Source: Bacteroidia bacterium | Lineage (GTDB): Bacteria > Bacteroidota > Bacteroidia > B-17B0 > Aurantibacillaceae | Direction of reading: 5' to 3' | DNA: 64,000 nt | Assembly: GCA_016787785.1 (NCBI GenBank) | Contig: JAEUTO010000002.1 | Location: 1 to 64,000, forward strand | Part shown: positions 1 to 8,027 of the stretch, in pieces | How positions within the stretch are numbered: position 1 is the first letter of the stretch | How the letters are laid out: every line of letters starts with the position of its first letter | Made by a program: the position numbers and the translations under genes | The notes under the pieces: generated by a model | Told to the model about the DNA's origin: nothing | Databases searched by the model: none | Seen by the model: the letters and a program-made list of their open reading frames with translations, nothing else

Positions 1-141
1 TAAGAAAAACATGATAAAACAGTATGATCAATTCACAAATACAGGGGGTCAATTTGGTCCGGAAAAGGGGGTCAATTTACACCGATCTCATGGGGGTCAA
101 TTTGCTCCGAAGAAGTGGGGTCAGTTTCACCGGAATTTCCA
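1..141. mobile_element. Terminal repeats of an IS21-family-like insertion sequence (one end only)
   Basis: Four copies of a GGGGGTCAATTT-type unit start at about 44, 67, 92 and 116 (period 23-25 bp), and the block ends at 141 with an outer TGGAAATTCCGGTG (read on the minus strand). Arrays of short repeats ending in TG..CA are what IS21-family ends look like, and this repeat wording is familiar from Bacteroidota IS21 elements; that family assignment is from memory. The transposase genes (istA/istB) would lie beyond the left edge of the window. Bases 1-43 hold nothing I recognise. Confidence 0.7.
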
Positions 142-821
142 TACTTATTACAAAGTCCACTAAATAAATGAGAGAAAATAAGTTTTGGTAATGCTATAAT
201 AAAGTCAAGCCCTGCGTCCCAACCAGTTCGTTTGAAAATTTTGTATTCAACTGAAATGTTTGGTAATGGTAACATTGACCATTTTTGTTTTAATGGTTTT
301 TTAGTTATTTTAAATTCTTGTATGGCATTTTGTAATGTTTTTGAGTTGTTCCATTCGTCTTTAAAAATCACTTGTCGATTTGTATCGATAAGAAAAACCA
401 TATTGGGCAAAGCTCCCAATGTTTTATGAACTGTTCCTTCAATGTCATCAATAATTATCTTTCGGTTTTCTATTTTATCTTCAGTGTTTAGTCGATTTGC
501 TAATTCAAATTTTTGTTCAATGCTATTATGAGCATTTATCAATTTGCCAGGGTGTGCCTCTCTTACATACAACAATAAAAAATTAAATTCTTTATTTTCA
601 ATTGCTAACTGATTCATTGCCTTGCTTTGTCCAGCAAACATACCACAACTTATACTTCCTGTTTCTAAAATAATTGGTTTGTTGTTAAAGTCTGATAAAG
701 TTTTAGTTTGCCCATCTAATGTTAAGAAAGAAAAATTCGGAATTATTTCTCCGCTTTTAATGCCTGATGAATGTATAAGGTCATATTCCTTGTTTGCGAA
801 TTTTGTATAGTTGTATTTCAT
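72..821 (-). CDS. Redoxin/deiodinase-like thioredoxin-fold protein, 3' end replaced by IS sequence
   Basis: The 249-residue reading frame has a thioredoxin-like fold signature: a PNFSFLTLDGQ strand region, then GSISCGMF (about residues 55-62) where peroxiredoxins and deiodinases carry the catalytic Cys/Sec, then LYVREAHPG (about 85-93), which resembles the deiodinase-like redoxin family. The last ~22 residues, from about residue 228, are translated from the IS repeats, and the stop (TGA, minus strand) lies inside a repeat, so the native C-terminus is lost. The core fold seems intact. The start overlaps the stop of the upstream NmrA-like gene (TAATG), so the two are probably co-transcribed. 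A redox role is inferred; the substrate is unknown. Confidence 0.7.
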   Translation of the reverse strand: MKYNYTKFANKEYDLIHSSGIKSGEIIPNFSFLTLDGQTKTLSDFNNKPIILETGSISCGMFAGQSKAMNQLAIENKEFNFLLLYVREAHPGKLINAHNSIEQKFELANRLNTEDKIENRKIIIDDIEGTVHKTLGALPNMVFLIDTNRQVIFKDEWNNSKTLQNAIQEFKITKKPLKQKWSMLPLPNISVEYKIFKRTGWDAGLDFIIALPKLIFSHLFSGLCNKYGNSGETDPTSSEQIDPHEIGVN

Positions 822-1816
822 TATTGATTGTATTTTTCTAATTCTTTAATACTTGGAACTGATTGCATTGGTAAAGCCATAAATTTTTTTAATGCAGAAA
901 ACCAATTTGAAAAATTACGTTTTTTGTATGGGGATTTATTTACATAACTTCTTACAATAGTTTCAAAGTTATCAGGTTCTTTTCCAGTTACTTCCTTCAC
1001 AACATTTGTCACACCACCAATGTCAAATTTATTGTTTTGATATTCTTTCATATAATAACGAACTTGGGAAATACTAAATCTATCAAGTCCAAAATCCTTA
1101 GCAAACATAAATGCTGCTTTTAAAAAAAGCCATTCAGGTATATTAACGTAGCGTACTTTACGACTCACAACTTTTGAAAATATTTCTGCCATTTCTTTAC
1201 TAGATAACGATTTTGGGCCGGTAGGCCTTAATTTCTTTCCAAAATATGATTCAGGACTCTTTAATAGTGTAGCTATAACTAGCCCTAAATCTTCGTTTGA
1301 AATTGCAGGGTTTTTTCCGCTACCAAATGGTAATGGCATTAACCCTAAATGAATCGCAAACTCCGTTACAAAAAAAGTATTATCTGCAAAAAAGCCTGGT
1401 ATTAATTGAATAACTCTTAGCCCTGATTGTTCATATAAATGATATGCTTTTTTTGTCTCGAGTGTATGAATACTTTTTTGATTATCGAATTCCGCCAACC
1501 ATTGCCCCATATTTACAATTGCTTCAATGTTATTTTCCTTAGCACATTGTATAAATAATTTTGTATTTTCAAGTAAATGTTCGATAAATGGATGACAATA
1601 ATAAACTCGATTTATATCCTTTAAAGCATTACTTAAATCATTATAACTAGTTAAAGTACCTAAACAAATTTCTGCACCCGATTTTTCAAGTTCTAATGCC
1701 TTTTCATTTTTCGAACGCACCAATACTCTGACCGAATAACCGTCTTTTAGTAATTGTTTTGTTGCAAGGAAACCCGTTTTGCCGGTGGCTGATGTAATTA
1801 AAATTTTTGGTTTCAT
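821..1816 (-). CDS. NmrA-like NAD(P)-binding protein
   Basis: This 331-residue protein opens with the Rossmann signature ILITSATGKTGFLATKQLL, where a TGxTG-type glycine loop binds NAD(P), followed by VRVLVRS, typical of NmrA/HSCARG-like atypical short-chain dehydrogenases. The catalytic YxxxK of classical SDRs is not obvious. Members act as NADP(H)-sensing regulators or as NAD(P)H:quinone or isomer-type reductases; which applies cannot be told here. It overlaps the redoxin-like gene by one base downstream and follows the membrane protein gene with a 2-base gap, so the three look like one operon. Confidence 0.8.
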   Translation of the reverse strand: MKPKILITSATGKTGFLATKQLLKDGYSVRVLVRSKNEKALELEKSGAEICLGTLTSYNDLSNALKDINRVYYCHPFIEHLLENTKLFIQCAKENNIEAIVNMGQWLAEFDNQKSIHTLETKKAYHLYEQSGLRVIQLIPGFFADNTFFVTEFAIHLGLMPLPFGSGKNPAISNEDLGLVIATLLKSPESYFGKKLRPTGPKSLSSKEMAEIFSKVVSRKVRYVNIPEWLFLKAAFMFAKDFGLDRFSISQVRYYMKEYQNNKFDIGGVTNVVKEVTGKEPDNFETIVRSYVNKSPYKKRNFSNWFSALKKFMALPMQSVPSIKELEKYNQ

Positions 1817-1818
1817 TT

Positions 1819-2499
1819 TTAGACTTTTTTATTGATTAATAATTGTCGAATAGATGCTAAATGCGAAAACAAAACCATTGGCACTAAAACCGATGGAAGT
1901 AAAACAAATGGAAATTGCAGAATCGCAATATTAGGTTGGTCGAAAGCAAATTGCTGAAACGCACTTGGCAATGAAAGTATAGCGTTGAAAGCTATATTGA
2001 GAAGTAACCCTAAACAAATAAAATTCCAAAGAAGTAAAACCGATCTATTCAATGATTTCTTTACAAAACCAAAATAGTAAATAAATGGCGCAGAAATACC
2101 AGAAAAAACATCAAAATTTCTACCTTCAAATGTCATTAACTCGGGAACAGCTTTATGAATAAACAACCAATACAAAACTATTTCTACAGGGAAGCGAATG
2201 ATGTGAAATACGGTTAGTGTTTTTATATTTAAGCCATCAATATACCGTTTCCCTTTTTTGTTATTGAATCTTATTATAGTAAGTATTAATGGTGGAATAA
2301 TTAACAAACCAAAGCGTGGAGGGATGGTATTAGCTTCTTTATAGAACCCTAGTAAAGAAATTACAGTTTGAAATATGATCCATATCAAAATTAGAAACAG
2401 GGTTGATTTTGATTGGTTAGAGGCTTTGTAAAATAGAAGTATTGCTAAAAATATAGTTAAGCTAAAAACTAAATAGACATAAAGAGGTAAATTTTCCAT
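1819..2499 (-). CDS. Polytopic membrane protein of unknown function
   Basis: A roughly 226-residue hydrophobic protein with about six to seven membrane segments (for example LPLYVYLVFSLTIFLAILLF, then LFLILIWIIFQTVISLLGF). I chose the ATG at 2499 over an upstream in-frame start at 2556: the longer version adds a polar 19-residue leader and would start inside the palindrome at 2549-2564. I recognise no family. It is the first gene after the palindrome and is probably co-transcribed with the NmrA-like and redoxin-like genes downstream. Confidence 0.65.
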   Translation of the reverse strand: MENLPLYVYLVFSLTIFLAILLFYKASNQSKSTLFLILIWIIFQTVISLLGFYKEANTIPPRFGLLIIPPLILTIIRFNNKKGKRYIDGLNIKTLTVFHIIRFPVEIVLYWLFIHKAVPELMTFEGRNFDVFSGISAPFIYYFGFVKKSLNRSVLLLWNFICLGLLLNIAFNAILSLPSAFQQFAFDQPNIAILQFPFVLLPSVLVPMVLFSHLASIRQLLINKKV

Positions 2500-2548
2500 T
2501 GTAGTAAATTTTTGTACTACAAAGGTGCGAGACAAATTATAAAAAGTA

Positions 2549-2564
2549 CTTGCCAATTGGCAAG
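2549..2564. promoter_or_regulatory. 16-bp perfect palindrome upstream of the membrane-protein operon
   Basis: CTTGCCAATTGGCAAG is a perfect dyad with its centre about 57 bp before the ATG at 2499. On the minus strand the TTGGCAAG half is followed after about 11 bases by TATAATTTG, close to a Bacteroidota -7 box. That arrangement fits an operator overlapping a promoter. The binding protein is unknown; the AraC regulator encoded immediately upstream is one candidate, although AraC proteins usually prefer direct repeats. Confidence 0.5.
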
Positions 2565-2583
2565 AAATGGAAGATTAATAAAA

Positions 2584-3465
2584 TCAATTAACTTCTGCCT
2601 TCCCAAATCCTACTGTATCTCTGTACATTTGAGGTGAAACATCTGCATTATTTTTAAACAGCCTACTAAAATAAAATTCATCGTTATACCCTAAATAATA
2701 AGCAATTTCCTTTATTGGTTTAGTTGTCATATATAACTCACGCTTTGCCTCAATAATAATTCGTTCGGTAATTAAATCAGTTAGCGTTTTATTAAAATGT
2801 GTTTTGGTGAGTTTTGCTAATGCATTGGAAGATATGTTTAGTATTTCTGCATAATCACTGGCCGAGTGTTTTTGTTTGAAATTTTCTTCGATAGCGCTCT
2901 TTAAATTTACTAGCAGATAAGGCGTTTTAGTATCGGCTACTTTAGGCTCAGAAACTTTTGATTGAGCCTTTAAACGAGATGCTGTTACTAAAAACATTTT
3001 TAATGCCGGGATAAGCAATTCGTAATTTTCAGATTCACTACTTTTAAATTCTGCCTTTAATTGCTCTAATAATAAATTAAATTTTGTTTTATTGCTTTCC
3101 TCGATGATTATAGAAGGTGGTTGATAGATATTATTAAACAAAACAGCATCGCAGTTTGTTTCCTTTGGGTTTCGGTGTATACAATAAAAATCGGAGTGAA
3201 ATTGCATAGCCACTCCACTTATTTTTTTATCGGTTGAGAACATAAATGGCTGATAGGGCGCAAAAGCAAACATTGAATCCTTATGAAACAAATACTCCGA
3301 AAAATCAACTTTTAAAAGACCACTACCATTTTTTATCCAAATTATTGAATAAAAATTATTTCGTTGCAAATGGTCGAAGTGGCTATTATCATTAAACTCA
3401 AATAACTTAAATGCTAAGTTACCATCTTGCTGATTAATTAATGTAAATACGCTTTGATTATTCAT
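2584..3465 (-). CDS. AraC-family transcriptional regulator
   Basis: A 293-residue protein with an N-terminal cupin-like sensing half (about residues 15-120, containing SGLLKVDFSEYLFHKDSMFAF in two parts) and a C-terminal AraC/XylS double helix-turn-helix (about 190-285). The second HTH reads IAYYLGYNDEFYFSRLFKN, a close match to the family's conserved region. It lies 9 bp after the DUF2798-like gene and precedes the palindrome and the membrane/NmrA/redoxin genes, so it may control those or its own operon. The effector is unknown. Confidence 0.9.
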   Translation of the reverse strand: MNNQSVFTLINQQDGNLAFKLFEFNDNSHFDHLQRNNFYSIIWIKNGSGLLKVDFSEYLFHKDSMFAFAPYQPFMFSTDKKISGVAMQFHSDFYCIHRNPKETNCDAVLFNNIYQPPSIIIEESNKTKFNLLLEQLKAEFKSSESENYELLIPALKMFLVTASRLKAQSKVSEPKVADTKTPYLLVNLKSAIEENFKQKHSASDYAEILNISSNALAKLTKTHFNKTLTDLITERIIIEAKRELYMTTKPIKEIAYYLGYNDEFYFSRLFKNNADVSPQMYRDTVGFGKAEVN

Positions 3466-3474
3466 ACAGTAAAG

Positions 3475-3681
3475 TTACACATTAAGTTTTTTTCTAATGA
3501 ATGGCGCAAAAAATAATAATGATGGAATAACTAACATATAGGCAATAAGCCAACTACGTAACCAAATGAAAACAAATTTATTTGTGAAACCAGCGTTAAC
3601 TGCGACTAAAGTAAAGCTTATATAACTTGTTACAATTAAACCTGTTATTAATGCAAATTTTATGGTTGATTTATTTATCAT
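3475..3681 (-). CDS. DUF2798-like small membrane protein
   Basis: A 68-residue protein with two predicted membrane helices (IKFALITGLIVTSYISFTLV and WLIAYMLVIPSLLFFAPFI) ending in a positively charged RKKLNV. Length and two-helix layout match the DUF2798 family, for which I know no biochemical function. Its ATG overlaps the stop of the SnoaL-like gene by 4 bp (ATGA), so the two are translationally coupled. Confidence 0.7.
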   Translation of the reverse strand: MINKSTIKFALITGLIVTSYISFTLVAVNAGFTNKFVFIWLRSWLIAYMLVIPSLLFFAPFIRKKLNV

Positions 3682-4139
3682 TTTAGTATTGCTTCTTGAT
3701 AGGTTTTCAATAATTCAGGATTATCTATTGAGCCGTGATGATGTATTTGTTTCCATTCATTATTTAGTTTAATGAAAATTCTTGACGTACGAATTGCTAA
3801 TGGAATTTCTGTACCTTCCGTTTTAAAATATCCTCGCTCTTTCCCTGTTACAAAAAACATGTTCTCTGTTTTATGAATAGAAAAGTCATAAAATTCAACA
3901 TAAACTTGTGCTTGCCCATTAAATATTTTATGATAACCATTGCCAATTTCATCCCAACCTCTGCGGATGCCACCAATTGGGTTATCCATAGATATTTCAT
4001 TTGTATTTAACCAAGAATCTTGCGTAAGTATCATATTCCTTGAATTAAAAGCTTTATAGAAAGAAGATAGAGCTGATAGCTCACTATCATTAACGTCAAT
4101 GGTTTCTGTACCGTTTATTATTTGTGTATTAAGTATCAT
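3678..4139 (-). CDS. SnoaL/NTF2-like protein
   Basis: A 153-residue cytosolic protein with the pattern of DUF4440/SnoaL-like NTF2-fold proteins: an N-terminal helix ELSALSSFYKAFNSRN, then TQDSWLNTNEISMDNPIGG, a central strand region, and a final strand WKQIHHHGSIDNPELL. These proteins form a cone-shaped pocket that binds or modifies small hydrophobic molecules; the ligand is unknown. It sits between the MBL hydrolase (13 bp gap) and the DUF2798-like gene (4 bp overlap) in the same operon. Confidence 0.75.
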   Translation of the reverse strand: MILNTQIINGTETIDVNDSELSALSSFYKAFNSRNMILTQDSWLNTNEISMDNPIGGIRRGWDEIGNGYHKIFNGQAQVYVEFYDFSIHKTENMFFVTGKERGYFKTEGTEIPLAIRTSRIFIKLNNEWKQIHHHGSIDNPELLKTYQEAILK

Positions 4140-4152
4140 CTTTTTTATATTT

Positions 4153-4881
4153 TTAATTTGTATTTGCTAACGCAATATCTACAGCATCATTCATATTCCC
4201 TACCCAAGGCGTGCCATGTCCTGACAACATTGTTACATCACCAAGCTCACGAAGTAAATCGAGTGAATGCATGGCTTGTTTGTAATTATGATTTAAAATA
4301 GGATTAGTTAATTGAGGTTGACCCAACTCTCCCGTTAATAAATTACGAGTTACTATTGTATCACCTGAAATAAGAACTTTTCTATCTTCTAATAACAAAA
4401 CAATTTCTCCATCTGTATGTCCCGGAGTGTGAAGCACTCTTGGTTTTCCTGGAATATCTAACACTTCATTGTTATTTACTGTTTGAACTTTTGTTAAATG
4501 AGGGAATGTAAACACACCGTTAATGATTGCAACGCCAAGCATTTTTGCTGTATATGCTCTCCAAGCATTTGATAATAACCCAAACCAAGGTAGTTGCAAA
4601 GGTTTACATGCCATTTTTGCATCACCTGAATGCACATATACTCGTACCCCTGTTTCTTTTCTCACTCTTTCAGCGAAACCAATATGGTCTGCGTGAGCAT
4701 GAGTAAGAACAATGGCTTCAATATCTTTATTTGTTTTACCTAATGACTCCAAACCTTTTTGGTATACACTATAATGTCCGGGAAATCCCGCATCCACCAA
4801 TGTAAATCTTTCGTTTTCTTCTATTAAATACCAATTAAATGGACCACTATCAAAGTGGTGTATTCCCTTTGCAATTTCCAT
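4153..4881 (-). CDS. MBL-fold metallo-hydrolase
   Basis: A 242-residue metallo-beta-lactamase-fold enzyme with the metal motif VLTHAHADHIGF (about residues 59-70), a downstream His in HTPGHTDGEIVLL (about 151-163) and the bridging Asp in VLISGDTIV. The length is that of the glyoxalase II/lactonase-like branch. It probably hydrolyses an ester, lactone or thioester in the cytosol; the substrate is not deducible. It is the second gene of an operon (3 bp after the membrane protein gene). Confidence 0.9.
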   Translation of the reverse strand: MEIAKGIHHFDSGPFNWYLIEENERFTLVDAGFPGHYSVYQKGLESLGKTNKDIEAIVLTHAHADHIGFAERVRKETGVRVYVHSGDAKMACKPLQLPWFGLLSNAWRAYTAKMLGVAIINGVFTFPHLTKVQTVNNNEVLDIPGKPRVLHTPGHTDGEIVLLLEDRKVLISGDTIVTRNLLTGELGQPQLTNPILNHNYKQAMHSLDLLRELGDVTMLSGHGTPWVGNMNDAVDIALANTN

Positions 4882-4884
4882 AAT

Positions 4885-5547
4885 TTACTTTTTTAATAGT
4901 TTTAAAATTGAAATTAAATGGAACCAAAGAAGTAATACTCCTGTGTAAAACACAACAGTTTGCATATTATGGAATGGGCCTATTTCTTTCCACACCACAA
5001 AATTTATGCTTGTGACGATAATTACTATATCGATTAACCCTATTAAATTGGCAAGCCATAACAAGGTGTTTTTTATTGGTGAGTTTTTTAAAACTGCAAT
5101 AGCTGCAATTAATGCGAAAAAGCCTGATGTAACATGTAAATAACCATCCATAACAGAAAACCAAGCCGGAATAACACCAACAGCCCCTTCCATTAAAAAG
5201 CCCGCTGCTACAAATACTCTAATACCTTGCACCCATTGTATGTCTTCTTGCTTGATATTATCAAAAACCTTTTTTAAAGGAGATTTAAAGAAAAGCAACA
5301 AAACAGCTGAAGCTGATATTAATGTGATTGCATAAAAAATGCCTCCAGAAATATCAGGTGATATAATTAGTTTGTTATTAATTACAGTGTAGATAAATGC
5401 TATCCAAATAATAGAAAAAATAGTAAAGATTGTTTTTAAGGTAGATGAAGCATTTCCTTTTTTTAATAACCATAATGCCCCAAACATAAACGCCATGTTA
5501 ACTGACATAGTCCACAATGTGGTGTTTGAATAATAAATTGAATTCAT
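4885..5547 (-). CDS. Membrane protein of unknown function
   Basis: About 220 residues with roughly six membrane helices (for example MAFMFGALWLLK, AITLISASAVLLLFF, VVFYTGVLLLWFHLISIL). Three in-frame starts exist (5595, 5568, 5547). I prefer 5547 because it follows an A-rich stretch typical of Bacteroidota leaders and gives MNSIYYSN directly before the first helix. I recognise no family. It is the first gene of the operon with the MBL hydrolase, SnoaL-like, DUF2798-like and AraC genes, and lies downstream of paired direct repeats at 5615-5646. Confidence 0.6.
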   Translation of the reverse strand: MNSIYYSNTTLWTMSVNMAFMFGALWLLKKGNASSTLKTIFTIFSIIWIAFIYTVINNKLIISPDISGGIFYAITLISASAVLLLFFKSPLKKVFDNIKQEDIQWVQGIRVFVAAGFLMEGAVGVIPAWFSVMDGYLHVTSGFFALIAAIAVLKNSPIKNTLLWLANLIGLIDIVIIVTSINFVVWKEIGPFHNMQTVVFYTGVLLLWFHLISILKLLKK

Positions 5548-5614
5548 TTTTTGTGTTTTAAGTTTCATGTCACTATTGACGTTACAAAACTGCAAACACT
5601 ACTGAAAAATAAAA

Positions 5615-5646
5615 ATGGATAATTTATGCTTTGAGATGGATAATTT
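5615..5646. promoter_or_regulatory. Two direct repeats spaced 21 bp, AraC-type operator candidate
   Basis: ATGGATAATTT occurs at 5615-5625 and again at 5636-5646, exactly 21 bp (two helical turns) apart in the same orientation. AraC/XylS regulators typically bind two direct half-sites at such spacing. The pair is about 70-100 bp before the start at 5547, a position suited to an activator. AraC genes flank it on both sides (2584-3465 and 6291-7133), and a Crp-like gene lies directly upstream. Confidence 0.5.
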
Positions 5647-5686
5647 TATTTTAATACGTAAAGATTGAAAAGAGGAGAAATAGAAA

Positions 5687-6268
5687 TTATTTCTTAGCAA
5701 ACTCTTTTCTTATTCTACTCAATGATGTGTCTGTCATCCCAAGGAATGAAGCAATATGTTTAAGTTGAGCGTACTGAAATATTTCCTTATTGGTAGTCAT
5801 CAAATTTGTATAACGTTCCTCCGCACTTTTATTAATCATAGCTAATGTCCTTTGTTTGTAAGCTGAAAATTCTTTAACTAACATGGCTCTGCCAAATTCT
5901 CTAAATTCAGGAATAGAATGAAATAGTGTATTTAATTTTTCAAAGGTAATAGTGAAGCCTTTACAGTCTGTTACCGCTTGTATGTTTTCAGCAGAAATAG
6001 TTCGCATAAAAAAAGAAGATGCATCGAAAACTACTCTGTTTTTTGGATAAAAATAAGTGGTTACTTCATTCCTGTCTGTATCAAAAGTGAATGCTCGCAT
6101 AAAGCCCTCTGCCAAAAATAAATACTCATTACTAATTTGCCCTTCTCTTAGAAAAAAATCATTTTTCAGAAAAACTTTTTCTTCAAAGTGTTCAGCAATT
6201 TCGTTAAGTGTTTTGTTTTCTATTGGCAAATTATTTTGAATAAATTTAGTGAGCGGCTCTTTGTGCAT
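5687..6268 (-). CDS. Crp/Fnr-family transcriptional regulator
   Basis: A 193-residue regulator with an N-terminal cyclic-nucleotide-binding-like beta-barrel (VFLKNDFFLREGQISNEYLF, about residues 31-50, then FDTDRNEVTTYF) and a C-terminal winged-helix region, YAQLKHIASFLGMTDTSLSR. This is the common Bacteroidota Crp/Fnr type that lacks a clear cAMP-binding Arg-Ser motif, so its ligand is unknown. It follows the AraC gene by 22 bp and is probably co-transcribed with it. Confidence 0.85.
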   Translation of the reverse strand: MHKEPLTKFIQNNLPIENKTLNEIAEHFEEKVFLKNDFFLREGQISNEYLFLAEGFMRAFTFDTDRNEVTTYFYPKNRVVFDASSFFMRTISAENIQAVTDCKGFTITFEKLNTLFHSIPEFREFGRAMLVKEFSAYKQRTLAMINKSAEERYTNLMTTNKEIFQYAQLKHIASFLGMTDTSLSRIRKEFAKK

Positions 6269-6290
6269 AGCATTATATATTTAAAAGGAA

Positions 6291-7133
6291 TTAACCTAAT
6301 TTGTATTCGGTTGGAGATTTACCAAAATGCTTTTTAAAGGCTTTATTAAAGTTTGGGATAGTTTCAAAACCACAATCATAAGCTATATCAGCAATAGATT
6401 TATTTTTAAATTGTAATAATTGAGTAGCTTTTTCTAACTTTTTTATTGCGATATATTTTGCAGGACTTTCTTGATACAACTCAGTGAATTTCCTTTTAAA
6501 TGTGGCAGTGCTACAATTACAAAGTTTAGCAAAATCATCTATAGATAAATCAGAATACAAGTTGTTTTGAATGATTTCATTAAAATTATATTGGTGTGGA
6601 ATAAACAAAGATTCTACAAACTCATAAATAGAAGCTGCGTTTTCACTTTTACTAAGGATCAATAATAATTCTTTGAGTTTGGTAGTAATTATGTTTTCAT
6701 CAACTATAGATTGATTATCTAACAAAAAATCAATACTATCAATAAATGATTTCATTAAGGGTTCTACATTAACTTTTATTACATCAAATTTATTTTGAAA
6801 ATGTTTTATTGATAAATCTTTCTCAAAAAACCCTTTCACCATTTCTGGATAGAAGAAAGCACCAATTACAGATATGGTATTATCTACTTTGTTTTGATTC
6901 TCACGGGTATTTTCGATAAAATAATTACCACACTTAGCTAACATAGCTTCGTTTTTGCTATAGGTTACTACATTGTTAGGAGTACGAAACTGAAATGAGC
7001 CATTAGTTAAGAACAAAAAACAGGCCTCATTCTCAGCAAAATATTTAGGAGCGCGTTTAAAATCAGTTGTCATTACCAATTTTTCAAATACACGCTTATT
7101 ATGATGTGTTATTGTTTTTTGTTCGATAACCAT
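6291..7133 (-). CDS. AraC-family transcriptional regulator
   Basis: A 280-residue protein. The C-terminal double HTH occupies about residues 185-280, with FAKLCNCSTATFKRKFTELY (first HTH) and IADIAYDCGFETIPNFNKAF (second HTH), followed by KKHFGKSPTEYK. The N-terminal half is a divergent cupin-like sensor. It heads a two-gene unit with the Crp-like regulator. The direct repeats at 5615-5646 are a plausible target; this is inference from repeat geometry only. Confidence 0.9.
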   Translation of the reverse strand: MVIEQKTITHHNKRVFEKLVMTTDFKRAPKYFAENEACFLFLTNGSFQFRTPNNVVTYSKNEAMLAKCGNYFIENTRENQNKVDNTISVIGAFFYPEMVKGFFEKDLSIKHFQNKFDVIKVNVEPLMKSFIDSIDFLLDNQSIVDENIITTKLKELLLILSKSENAASIYEFVESLFIPHQYNFNEIIQNNLYSDLSIDDFAKLCNCSTATFKRKFTELYQESPAKYIAIKKLEKATQLLQFKNKSIADIAYDCGFETIPNFNKAFKKHFGKSPTEYKLG

Positions 7134-7220
7134 TGGCTAATTCAAATTAATCTCTAAAATACGTTTTATTTTGTTTATTTATTAAATGATAGCCCAACAT
7201 TGCTTAATAGATACATGTGT

Positions 7221-7850
7221 TTAGTCTGGACTACAACAAGATTTTCCTGTTTCTTGAATAGGTGGACAAGGAACCGATCCATAGCTGCAATACACACAAC
7301 AATCACCTTGCTTTGGCTTTAACTGAGTTTTACAATTTTCACATTCATAAAAATACCGACAGGCATCTGTAGGCATTGTTTCTTCCTTTTTATGCCCACA
7401 GTTGGGGCAAGTAATGGTTGATTGGAGAATTACACTTTTGTTTTTCATAAGATTAAATATTTTTGTTTCATAATAATTCATCACTCCGGAAATCATTAAT
7501 CCAATCATTCCAATGTTAGTAAATTCATTCCCCTCGTAAGAACTAAAATAATTGTAAAACACCATACCTACAGATATAGCAGCAATCATAAGCGAAGCTA
7601 TCTTTCTGTGATGTAGAAAAGAGAACACGCTTCCAATAAATGCAAGCAGTGAAAAGCCAAGGAAAACATACATGGTTGAATTTCCGAGTAACTCGAATGA
7701 ACTATACCCAAGACTTGAGACTACCACTCCAAAGAGGGGAAAACAACAAGGTGAGGTGATTGCAGTTAATACAATTCCTATCAATCCAATTTTTTCTATT
7801 GCTGCCTTATTGTTCACTATTGTTTTTCTTTTTCCGTTCACGAATTTCAC
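7221..7850 (-). CDS. MerC-domain membrane protein fused to a Cys-rich C-terminal domain
   Basis: The first ~140 residues form a MerC-like four-helix membrane domain with the paired-Cys motif TSPCCFPLFG (about 34-43), used by mercury carriers to pass metal across the membrane. The C-terminal ~70 residues are Cys-rich: CPNCGHKKEE, CRYFYECENC, then GDCCVYCSYGSVPCPP and a terminal SCCSPD. The C-terminal block occurs as a separate small protein near metal genes in Bacteroidota, as far as I recall. It overlaps the following small membrane gene by 44 bp, which is long, so this start may be slightly too far upstream. No merR or merA is visible, so the substrate may be another soft metal. Confidence 0.75.
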   Translation of the reverse strand: MKFVNGKRKTIVNNKAAIEKIGLIGIVLTAITSPCCFPLFGVVVSSLGYSSFELLGNSTMYVFLGFSLLAFIGSVFSFLHHRKIASLMIAAISVGMVFYNYFSSYEGNEFTNIGMIGLMISGVMNYYETKIFNLMKNKSVILQSTITCPNCGHKKEETMPTDACRYFYECENCKTQLKPKQGDCCVYCSYGSVPCPPIQETGKSCCSPD

Positions 7851-8016
7851 AATTACCCAAAAGTAAGCATTTGTTCATTAAGCCAAATATTAGTACAATT
7901 AAACCAACAACCCCCATTCCCAAAATTCCATTAATAATTGCAGATATAATAATCACCGCTCCTAATGGCATTAAGGTTAACCTAAAGAACCCAAACCTTT
8001 CAATTAATTTATCCAT
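7807..8016 (-). CDS. Small membrane protein, DUF2892-like
   Basis: A 69-residue protein with one or two hydrophobic stretches (LTLMPLGAVIIISAIINGIL and GVVGLIVLIFGLMNKCLL) followed by a charged tail RERKKKNN. Size and the GNC motif near the end resemble the YgaP-type DUF2892 membrane proteins common beside sulfur or metal genes. It lies 11 bp after the AhpD-like gene and overlaps the MerC-fusion gene by 44 bp, so the three are probably one operon. Confidence 0.65.
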   Translation of the reverse strand: MDKLIERFGFFRLTLMPLGAVIIISAIINGILGMGVVGLIVLIFGLMNKCLLLGNCEIRERKKKNNSEQ

Positions 8017-8027
8017 AATATGTATTT

